From assembly GCA_001579985.1 (NCBI GenBank), contig LRSR01014176.1, positions 1-24,681 on the forward strand: 24,681 bases of DNA, read 5' to 3'. The notes beneath the pieces were generated by a model that saw nothing but the letters and a program-made list of their open reading frames with translations, did not search any database and had not been told where the DNA came from. Positions 1-11,439 of this stretch are shown here, one piece after another. How positions within the stretch are numbered: the first letter of the stretch is position 1; every line of letters begins with the position of its first letter. A program made the position numbers and the translations under genes. The DNA is from Hypsibius dujardini. Its lineage: Eukaryota; Tardigrada; Eutardigrada; Parachela; Hypsibiidae.

Positions 1-75
1 GTCTGTCTGTCTGTTTATCTATCTATCTATGACGATGATCTGCTGTCTTTTTTTCTTCGTCTGTCTGTCTGAATG
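1..75. repeat. CTGT/CTAT tetranucleotide microsatellite
   Basis: The window opens with five GTCT-type units followed by CTAT units (about 1-31), and a second short GTCTGTCTGTCTG run is at 59-71. It lies in the U2SURP intron that leaves the window. It explains the repeated CLSV-type residues in spurious frames. Confidence 0.85.
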
Positions 76-129
76 TCGGTGTTAACAAGTATTATGTTAT
101 CCGCTTGCCTGTTAATCAAAGTCCCAAAC

Positions 130-3340
<3,211 letters not shown>

Positions 3341-4376
3341 TTTCAAAATGAGTCTCTCTTGATCGAAGGGAAATGTGCGTTTCACGGTTGACGTCGGCAA
3401 AATATTCCTCAACACCCGGGCATTCCGGACGATAACGTGCACGTGCACAGAAGACCGCAATCCAGGAGAAAAATGTTTCCTTTATACCGAATCGTGAAAC
3501 AAAAAGTTCATTTCAAAAAACCAAAAAGAGGAACCGAACAAAATAATTAGGACGTTTTTGAAGATCCCCAGATTCCTGCAGCTGGAATGGAATATCCATC
3601 GAATGGATTCTAGCATTCCAACATCTGGAGTGGAACTACCGTGGAGTTCCATGAATTTGGAATTGAACTGTCCAGCCTCTCTATACAACTGCACTGATTG
3701 ACTGCCTGTGTGGGCTGGTCCTCGACCTGAAGAAACCCCAGCATTGCCGAAATTATTTTGATCTGCTCCCTTTTCAATACTTTTAGTAATGCATGTAAAT
3801 ATTCATAAAAATCAGCTAAAATTACAATTTTAAAATTACTTCGTCGCGGTATTGTCTTGAGATTTGTTCGCGTCGGTAGAGTATTGACTATTCAGACTTG
3901 TTCGCGACGTTAGTAATTCGTTTTCATCAGTAATAAGACTTGTTCGTGACTGTATTCGAACTTGTTCCCGTCAGTATTTTAATCTGTTCGCGTTAATATT
4001 CAATCTTGTTCTAGCAGTATTTAGAAATGTTCGCGTAACTATTTCGACTTGTTCCGACAGTATTCAAACTTGTTCGCCTCGGTATTAATCGTGTTTTCCG
4101 GGAAAACAGATCAGCCGATCGTCAATCAACATTTTACCAGTGGAAAACTTTCGACATCTTCACACATTGCTGTTTCGCAAAATCCGCAGTTGGCAAGTCA
4201 AATTCATTCTTTTTTTGTAGTGCAAATACCAGTAGAGGTGTTAAATTTTTTGTGTTTTCCTTTCAGTTGAACTGAACAATCACAGGGTAGGAATTTGCGG
4301 GAGGTTTTTCTCGTGGACCTCACTGCAGAGAGGAGGATCCTTTATTTTGCACCGTTTTGTTTAATTCCCTCCGAGG
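3341..4376. promoter_or_regulatory. Head-to-head intergenic region between U2SURP and COQ8
   Basis: About 1,036 bp separate the two divergent start codons, so the promoters of both genes should lie here. It holds a cluster of short palindromes (3570-3660), a degenerate 22-bp repeat (3841-4092), and a pyrimidine-rich acceptor-like sequence TTTTCCTTTCAG ending at 4266. No convincing TATA box or open frame with family similarity was seen. Confidence 0.6.
3841..4092. repeat. Degenerate 22-bp minisatellite, consensus near CTTGTTCGCGTCAGTATTCGAA split by indels
   Basis: At least nine imperfect copies of a unit built on CTTGTTCGCG followed by a TCAGTATT-like half can be read: GATTTGTTCGCGTCGG, GACTTGTTCGCGACG, GACTTGTTCGTGACTGTATT, GAACTTGTTCCCGTCAGTAT, ATCTGTTCGCGTTAATATTC, ATCTTGTTCTAGCAGTATTT, AATGTTCGCGTAACTATTTC, GACTTGTTCCGACAGTATTC, AACTTGTTCGCCTCGGTATT. 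Most spacings are 21-23 bp; two early copies are longer. Confidence 0.8.
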
Positions 4377-6623
4377 ATGGCCAAATATTTGCTGCACGAC
4401 ATGCAAGCCATGCTGCGTGGGATCAAGCAGGTCGCTCAGATCAGTCTGAAAATCCAAGCCGCGGAAATCAACGAGCGTGTGTGTCAATCCAGCCTGCGAC
4501 CGCGATGGAGCAATCTTGCGAGCTCTTCCGCGAGCTCTCCTGCGTCGTCTTCATCCCCGCGGGTGCGTTTTCCGCGTTCACACACTGAGTTTTCCTCAAC
4601 AATTCACGAAATTTTAAAGAATTAGTTTGGCCGACAAAAAATAACCAGAAAATAATTTGTAGGGAATTTCTTTCTATTTTATTGCAGGGAATAGGATAAT
4701 TTTTTATTGTAATTTAAGACATCGCTGGCTGACTGATTCTCCTTTAGTGATCTGCAGTCTTGAATCTGGCCGTATTTCTCCGGGAGTTTTCATTATAAAG
4801 TATACTGAATCTGTTGTATTAAAATGTATCGGACATTGAATGTAGGAGAATGTCTGCGTGGACCGGAAGTGACAACTTCCAGCCGGAAGTCTGATTTTCC
4901 TTCCGTGACGTTTTCTCTGACTTTCTTTCCACTACCGAACCGGATACATGATTGAATTGAATGTTTGTTTCTTTTAAGAAAGTCAGATCCGGTGTCTATA
5001 GAACGGTGGAGTAACTTACTTTGTGATGTGCTATTTGTTTTGTGTCAGCAAAATAATTTTTGGCTAATCAAACAATCAAGTGATTGCTCATTCAGTGAAA
5101 TCAGGTTGCGGTTCGGCTGCTTTTGCAAAATACAGAGCGATTGGTTGACAAATGGTTTTGTTTGCTTCAGCAGTCCAGCTTCAACGTACAGGAAATTGCG
5201 TCGCGTGCCGGTGCGGTGCTGCGTGGGCTGGAGGAGCAAGTGAAAATCGTCGCGGGCATCCAGGCCCCGGCTGCTCCCATTTTGGCCTTCGATAACGGCT
5301 TTACCCTCTACAGCGACAAAATTGGAAGCGCACAGAATAGGGCCACACGCGACCATCCGACCACGGCGGATATTGACGACGAGAATGGACATGGCAAGCC
5401 GGAAGGCGAGGCCGGAAAGGCGGCGAAACGCGCGGAGAAATTTGTAAGTAGCACTCAATGATTGATTGTTTGATTTAATTGATTACCTTCGTCTCTTCTA
5501 TCATGAGTTGGTTTGTGTCTGCGACATTATCCACTTTTGTCTTTTTTTTTCTCATGGTTTTATTTTTTGTCGTATAGATGAACCCACCGGTTGCACCATT
5601 GGACGAAAGTGACGTCTCAATTCTTGCTAACAACTCGCTCGAGGGTGATGACTCTCACAACCTGAAGAACTTTGTACGTGCTTGCTGCTGACTCTTGCTC
5701 GCCGATTGGTGCCAACTAACCGAATTGTGGTGCCTTTCCAAACCAACTGCTTTACTAATTACTTGTCCGCTTTTTCGTTGTTCTGTTGTCTTCACAGAGT
5801 AACGGAAGTTTGGACGCTGCGGAGGCTGAAGTACATATCTCTTTCTTATCTATATCTGCTGTTGTGTTGTTTGCTGGCCGGGTTGTATGGCTGCTCTACA
5901 CAGCTTCATCCTGTCTGTTTGTCTCGGTTTGCTTGTCTGACCCTCTATGCCTCCCATTGCTTCTTTTTGTCTGCATGTTTGCTGTCCCTCTCTGCCTGTC
6001 TATATATCTGGCGTCTCTAATACCATATGTAGGTTTGTTTGTCTGTATGTCTGTCTTGTCGGCTGCCTTTCATCCAATGCTATCTCTTTGTCTACTGTAT
6101 GTCCGTTTGTCTGTCTGCCTGTCTATCTACCTGCCGCTTGACCTATCTAGATCTATTTGTAGATCTGTCTGTAGACCTGTTTGTAGATCTGTCTGTCTGT
6201 TTGCCTGTCTCGTTGTCTGCCTGTCTATCTACCTGCCTGTTGACCTGTTTGTAGATCTATTTGTCTGTCTGTGGTACTGTTTACTTGCTTGTCTGTCTGC
6301 TTTCGTATTCCCTTTGTCAGTTTCTCACCAATAGCGCGATCTTTCTGTCTGGAAAAAGATCGCCTGTGCTACTCATCCTGCTGTATGTCTCTTAGAGCTT
6401 CTTTGTGCTTGAGGGTTGTCTTTTCGGTGACCGGCTCCACACACCACGAATGCGGTTAGATAGTGAGCTTTCCCGTTTGTACTTAATTTTTCTTCTGTCG
6501 CAGGGCAAGGAAGAGACGTCCCACCTCAAGCAGGATCGCTTCAGTAAGGACTCCAAGAAGACCTTCATCGACAGCGGCGGGGACAACTTATTCCGACCGG
6601 AGAATTTGAAGAAAATTTCAAAG
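4377..6623 (+). CDS. COQ8: COQ8 N-terminal exons 1-5 (less certain part)
   Basis: These exons encode a predicted amphipathic start ([20 protein letters not shown]), a Ser/Ala-rich stretch, a second helical block ([20 protein letters not shown]), an acidic/Asn-rich linker and a Lys-rich end (NLKKISK). Every junction is phase 0, and the next exon at 7164 also requires phase 0. The helical start loosely resembles the poorly conserved mitochondrial N-terminus of animal COQ8A. The 33-nt exon 4 (5798-5830) is small, and the exon 5 donor (AAG followed by GTTCCA at 6624) is weak; CCA followed by GTCAAG, 15 nt further, would also keep phase. Read through, exon 5 meets a stop near 6663-6665. Confidence 0.6.
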
Positions 6624-8765
6624 GTTCCACCGGGCGTCCCAGTCAAGGCTGACAGCTTTTCTTAGAGCGCGCTCTCTGTTGCTGTGTATATAGAGATTTT
6701 ACTCGTCACTTGCCGGAAGCGGCGGCGGAGACGGACGAAAGCCCAGCTCAGCGAAGCCGGTTATCTTGCCGACTGTTGAGAAACAGACGGTAAATAGTGT
6801 GCATTATATTTATTTTTTCGGTCCCGCTTTCACCGTTTGTCGCCGTCGGGACCCTTGTACATGAACATTTTTTGCGCCTGCGGTGCAGCACATTTTCCAG
6901 TTTTTTCCATCCCGGGTCGTATGATCCGTTTTTTACTGTAGTTAGGTTTCGCCACTTTCGACTGGGCTTTCGACTAATTTTTTTTGTTAATAAACGTTTA
7001 TAAAAAAATAATTATGAGTGCCCCTGGAGTCGGGTCGAGATGTAGTAATATAATGCAAATACGAAAATGGTTGCCGGTCCTGCGCAAACGGTGACGGCGG
7101 GACAGTGGTGATGAGCACGGGCGACCACTGATCAGATCCCGTTTTTCCATTCTTCCCAAATAGCTCGGACCGAAATCGCGGGAACGGAAAGTACCAGCCA
7201 CCCGATCGGCACGGTAAAAACAGCCTGGCGTTTAGAACTAGAATGTGGAAGTGGGGTAGGAAGCATTTAAAAAGACAGACAGACAGGCAGGCAGACAGAC
7301 AGGTAGGTTGAAATATCGACAGACATTCAGGCAAAATAGTCATACGTACGGGCAGTAGTCTAAAAAGCATACACCCAAACAGATAGACACTTGCAGACAG
7401 ACAGACGGATGAACGGACAGACAAACATACATTCAGACACTGCGACGGTCGAAGCATGAAGCGGAAATATCAGGTGAGAAAACAAATAGGTTTGAAAACC
7501 AGTTTGCCACCAAGTAGATTCGAAAGGTCTGCGCAAGAACTGTTCATTTTTCGGTAGGCTTGCTTCCTTCGGAGGTCTCGTAGCTGGGCTCGGTATGGGG
7601 GCATTAGCGGAAGTTACTCGACGAAGTCTAGGAGTGGGTGAAGGAGGTACGTTGCTCAAGGACTGGGAAAAGCAGACGCTCGGTGATACTCTCATAGTTA
7701 ATTAACGTACTTTGTAGTTGGAAAGGGAAGCATGTCTGACAGGAGTGCTTTTTTAACCGATGCCAATGTGGAGCGGTTTGTGGAGACCCTCTGCAGGGTT
7801 CGCGGTGCCGCACTGAAACTTGGTCAGATGCTCAGCATCCAAGGTATTAAAGCTTTGGTACCAGCCCTGGCTACTTGTGTCATCATGGACACTCAGCTCG
7901 GCAAAGCCATTTGTTCTGTTCCTTTACAGATACGTCAATCTTAAGCCCTCAAGTTCAGAAAATCTTTGAGCGAGTGAGGCAAAGCGCTGACTTTATGCCC
8001 AAGAGTCAGATGGAGGTTAGTGCCAGACTGTTTGTCTTTTTGCCTCGTTACGTCTTGTCTGCTGCGTTGTCTGTCTGCTGCGTTGTCTGTCTGCTGTCCA
8101 TCCGTCTTTCTGTCTCTTTGTCTGTCTTATTTGTTTGCCTGCCTCTTTATCTCTTTGTTTGTTTCTCTGTCTGTCTCTCTGTCTGTCTGTCTCTCTGTCT
8201 GAGTTTAGTTGGCTGTCTGCCTCTTTTTTTGTGGCTGTGTGTTTTGCCCATCTGTTTATCTGGCGATCGATCTGCAGACGTTATCCCAGCCTGATGGGGA
8301 TACTTACTTCACTTTTTTCTTCTGTGCTGGGCGGTAATTTTTTCTCTCGTAGAAAATCATGGAGAGGGAGCTTGGTGCCGAGTGGAGGAAGAAGATTCCC
8401 GAATTTGAAGACAAACCATTTGCTGCTGCTTCCATTGGCGAAGTCCATCTCGGCAAGCTAGCAGACGGACGGGAGGTTGCTATTAAGATCCAGTATCCTG
8501 GTGTTGCGGAAGGCATCAACAGTGACATTAAAAACCTAACGGCCATCCTCAAAATGTGGAATATCTTCCCCAAAGGCATGTACATGGAGAATCTCATGAA
8601 TGTGGCGCGAGTGGAACTGGCATGGGAGTGCGACTACATTCGGGAGGCGAAATTTATTCGCCGTTTTCGGTAAAGTATCTGTCTGATTATCTGCCTGTCT
8701 GTCGTACTTGCATGTGTATATATGTCTGCGTGACTGTGCTTTGTCTTGTCTTTTCTGCCCGCCTT

Positions 8766-8804
<39 letters not shown>

Positions 8805-9453
8805 GCTTATCCTATTTGGCCAGGGAATCGCAATTGCTATTAGTTGCCTGAAAGTAAGTTTAACTTTATCCTTTGGTGATGTAGAGAGATTTTGAAGAAC
8901 GATCCTGTTTTCATTGTGCCGGATGTGATCTCTGACCTGTCCACCAACCGAGTACTCACGACTGAGTACATCTATGGGGAGCCCCTCGATAAAGCGCTCC
9001 ACTATGATCAAGAGACGCGAAATTTGGTACGAGTTTTCCAAAAAAGTGCTTTGAGTATGAGTTTTCTGGTTTTATTTTGTAGATGTTTTTTTTAGATTGC
9101 GGAAAGTTTTCTCCGGTTATGCTTTGAGGAGCTCTTTCTGCATCGGTTGATGCAGACAGACCCTAATTGGGCAAATTTCTTCTACAACAACTCCAACAAG
9201 AAGGTATTGTGTATTTGCCCACCTATGAACAAGTATTGTTGTTTCCGACCACCGAGAGCCTTGTCTTAATAGATTTACTTGCTGGATTTCGGTGCTACAC
9301 GTGATTTCGACCGGTCCTTTACTGACAGTTACATCCAGATTATTCGTGGTGCGTCCGTTGGGGACCGTGATCTCGTCCTGAAGTCTTCTCAGAAGCTCGG
9401 TTTCCTTACTGGACTGGAAACCAAGGTGAGTCAGTCTACTGTCTGTCTGCTTA

Positions 9454-9500
<47 letters not shown>

Positions 9501-9969
9501 GGCTGTCTGTCTGTCTGTCTGTCTGTCTGCCTCTCTGTCTGCCTCTCTGTCTGCCTCTCTACCTGTCTACCTGCCTGTCAGTCTGTTTGCCTATCTGCCT
9601 GGCTGTTTATCTGCATGCGTGCCTGCCTGTGTTTGTCTCTTTCTGCTTGCGGACCTGTACCAACGTATAATTTACACGCAGGCACTGGAAAATGCCCACA
9701 TCGATGCCGCCATGATCCTTGGTGAGCCCTTCAAGACGGACGCCCCGTTCGATTTCGGCAATCAGGACATTACTAAGCGGATTCACACCATTATTCCTGT
9801 GATGGCGGAACACCGGCTGACCCCGCCGCCATCCGAAAGTTACTCCCTACATCGCAAGATTGCCGGAGCCTTTCTGCTGTGTGCCAATATGCGAGCCAAA
9901 ATCAGTTGCAAACCCATTTTCGATGACATTTACGCGCGCTATCAGAAACAGCCGAAATCGGCCAAATGA
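4377..9969 (+). CDS. COQ8: COQ8 (COQ8A/ADCK3-type) atypical kinase-like protein of coenzyme Q biosynthesis, 13 exons
   Basis: Exons: 4377-4562, 5171-5443, 5578-5673, 5798-5830, 6504-6623, 7164-7213, 7558-7646, 7718-7843, 7930-8015, 8353-8669, 8885-9026, 9096-9203, 9273-9425 and 9682-9969 (the last two flank the fourth-longest repeat intron; 14 coding exons if the 33-nt exon is real). They give 688 codons before TGA; human COQ8A is about 650 aa. COQ8 is a mitochondrial UbiB-family ATPase supporting the CoQ complex. Visible family signatures: ERKVPATR; a glycine-zipper segment [19 protein letters not shown] (254-272); the KxGQ motif KLGQ (316-319); the alanine-rich loop AAAS (377-380); the VAIK lysine (398); ECDYIREA (445-452); QTDPNWANF with catalytic-loop D528 and N533; and LLDFGATR with metal-binding D547. 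Residues 1-236 come from phase-0 exons of low similarity and are less certain. Introns carry CTGT/CAGA repeats. Confidence 0.9.
4563..5170 (+). other. COQ8 intron 1 with ETS-like motif cluster
   Basis: A 608-bp intron between exon 1 (donor GTGCGT) and exon 2 (acceptor TTGCTTCAG). It contains two CCGGAAGT boxes (4863-4870, 4883-4890) and one inverted ACTTCC (4875-4880), then CCGTGACG. No repeat array and no open frame with similarity was seen. Confidence 0.6.
5900..6310 (+). repeat. Degenerate CTGT/CTAT tract in COQ8 intron 4
   Basis: Roughly 400 bp of CTGTCTGTTTGTCTGCC-like tetranucleotide sequence, including repeated TGTAGATCTGTCTG blocks (about 6150-6265). It fills most of the intron between the 33-nt exon and exon 5. 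It is open in more than one frame because a 4-bp unit has a 12-nt coding period. Confidence 0.85.
6624..7163 (+). other. COQ8 intron 5 with an internal canonical AATAAA
   Basis: A 540-bp intron after the weak donor at 6624, ending in the acceptor TTCTTCCCAAATAG. In-frame readthrough from exon 5 stops near 6663-6665, and AATAAA is at about 6989-6994, followed by an A-rich run. This is what a short alternative transcript ending inside the intron would look like. CCGGAAGC at 6713 is the only other motif noted. Confidence 0.5.
7274..7440 (-). repeat. CAGA tract (CTGT on the minus strand) in COQ8 intron 6
   Basis: GACAGACAGACAGGCAGGCAGACAG-like units (from 7274, interrupted) run to about 7440 in the intron between exons 7164-7213 and 7558-7646. 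Orientation is opposite to the CTGT tracts in the other COQ8 introns, so the pre-mRNA carries complementary sequences. Confidence 0.85.
8025..8265 (+). repeat. CTGT tract in the COQ8 intron at 8016-8352
   Basis: TGTCTGCTGCGTTGTCTGTC duplicated in tandem near 8055-8095, then CTGTCTCTCTGTCTGTCTGT-like units to about 8265. The intron is bounded by GAG followed by GTTAGT and by CTCTCGTAG. Confidence 0.85.
8680..8806 (+). repeat. CTGT tract in the COQ8 intron at 8670-8884
   Basis: A pure run of about eight GTCT units lies at 8769-8800, preceded by degenerate units from about 8680. It sits directly downstream of the exon ending in the arginine codon split at 8669. Confidence 0.88.
9432..9655 (+). 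repeat. CTGT/CCTG tract in the last COQ8 intron
   Basis: A run of pure GTCT units from about 9455 to 9500, then GTCTGCCTCTCTGTCTGCC-like imperfect units, fills the intron 9426-9681. This is one of the purest tetranucleotide runs in the window and so a likely polymorphic site. Confidence 0.9.
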
Positions 9970-10110
9970 TAATGGCCGCAGCTGACCTTTGTTTTTACAA
10001 TGAATGTACATGTCCATGTATATTTTATACAGGCGTTGTGTCACTGTGGTGGTAATCCATTGATTGGCTGATTGTCTCAGAAAAACTACCACAATCAATA
10101 AATCATTCAA
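9970..10110 (+). promoter_or_regulatory. COQ8 3' UTR with two UGUANAU cores
   Basis: The stop codon is at 9967-9969 and a canonical AATAAA at 10097-10102, giving a 3' UTR of about 150 nt. TGTACAT (10005-10011) and TGTATAT (10017-10023) match the seven-base core UGUANAU of PUF proteins; neither has the preferred final A. Confidence 0.5.
10097..10102 (+). terminator. COQ8 poly(A) signal AATAAA
   Basis: Canonical hexamer 128 bp after the COQ8 stop codon, in CAATCAATAAATCATTC. No competing hexamer lies between it and the stop. Confidence 0.75.
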
Positions 10111-10167
10111 TCAATCAAATGTTCTCAGTAAATGAATCGCCACAAGATATTTTTTAAATTTAAGTGC

Positions 10168-10287
10168 ACATGTGGCAAAAACCTTGCGTTAACCGAGTTA
10201 AGCCATTTAACTCGGAACGTGTGTAGAGGCATGCATTGAACGAGTGAAGTGGCTTAATTCGGTTAGTGCAAGATTTTTGCTGCGTGT
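10168..10287 (+). ncRNA. Long-stem hairpin (pre-miRNA-like or foldback element), unassigned
   Basis: Arms 10168-10214 and 10241-10287 (47 nt each) pair around a 26-nt loop. Read as plus-strand RNA there are 38 Watson-Crick pairs, 7 G-U wobbles and only 2 mismatches (one C-A near 10182, one A-G near 10209). On the minus strand the seven wobbles would be C-A mismatches. It starts about 65 bp after the COQ8 poly(A) signal. It could be a microRNA precursor or a short foldback transposon relic; no mature miRNA was recognised. Confidence 0.55.
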
Positions 10288-11439
10288 AAAGCAGGAATTT
10301 TGGTTTCCGCTTCTGAAAAGAAAACACACAATTCAGTTCCGCCTGGCTCCCCAAAAAAATTAATAAACCATGAAAAGTAATTTTTACATTGAGGACCCGC
10401 AGACACACAACGCCTTACCCGTGACCTACTTTCCACTTTTTCTTTTTTCTTCACACGATCACAGCCAGTCAGAGAAGAGAGAGGAAGGACTCGTCCGGGC
10501 AGACGTAAAATGGAGCGTAAAACGGACAGTCAACCAGCCAGCAGGCACCATGCGATATCGATCAAGGAAGCCGCACACAGACAGGCTGTGCGCAGCCTCG
10601 CTCTCTCTGTCTGTAGCTGCATCAGGGGCGGTATGTAAATAGAGTAGGCTCAGGCGCCCGAAATATGGGTCGATGGCTCAAAGCCAGACCACGTGAACAC
10701 ACACACACACATAACACATAAAGTTGTGAACAAGTGTGCAAGCGCCTTCCTTCCTTGAATTCATTGCACGGGGTTTTTTTGGAGGCCCCCCTTTCGTCAT
10801 CGACCCTCTACAGTCTATCAAACCCGTAATCTGGGAACATTTTCTTTGTTCAGAAGCGATATTTTTCAATTATTTTTCCGGGATTTATCCGCCCGACACA
10901 CCTATCGCAGGGGTGTCCGAGTTTGGTGCTTTTTCATCGTGCGCTGCGGTTGGTTGCTAGCCTTTGTCCAACCACCCACAGACAAGCGCTTTGATCTGCT
11001 GCTGCTGTGTTTGTTGTGCTTTGCGTTCCTGAGGAGAAACGACGAGTGTCCCCGCTGAATTTTAAGGTATCCGCATATTTTTCAAGGCAATCGAATTGTT
11101 CATTGGTCAGAAGGATTTACTTATCTATTTGACTCAATAGCGCGCTGTGGGATAATTTTTTTAAATTTTCACATCGGTTGAAGTTGAATTAGGGCACTGA
11201 TTTAAAGGGGAACGGCGTTATTGTGCTCGTCGACTTTGCTGGGGATCATTTAACAGTTTCCCCTGCTCGTTCTTTTTGATTTATATTTAATCATTTAATC
11301 ATCGGATTTCAGTTTTATTTGTCTTTTTGTCTATCTATAAAATTATGCTTTGAGGGACAACTGTTTTTTAACTTAATTTTTTTGTGCACAGATTTAGAAC
11401 GGAAGTAAGGAACATCCCACAGGACACGACTGCACGGAA
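10288..11439 (+). promoter_or_regulatory. Upstream region and probable 5' UTR of the YTHDF gene
   Basis: No conserved open frame was found. Visible are a short CACACACACACA run near 10697, a pyrimidine-rich acceptor TTTTTGTGCACAG ending at 11391, and 48 nt later the YTHDF ATG. The acceptor implies either a non-coding upstream exon here or a trans-spliced leader. No clear TATA box was seen. Confidence 0.5.

Noticed and set aside
5682-6334. Long Cys/Leu/Ser/Val-rich open frames (CLSVCLSV pattern)
   Set aside because: They are translations of CTGT tetranucleotide repeats inside COQ8 intron 4; a 4-bp unit has a 12-nt coding period and lacks stops in all frames of one strand.
7456-7473. ATGAAGCGGAAATATCAG followed by GTGAGA as an alternative COQ8 first exon
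   Set aside because: It ends in phase 0, while the exon at 7558 needs phase 2; the exon 7164-7213 (ERKVPATR) supplies the correct phase and family match.
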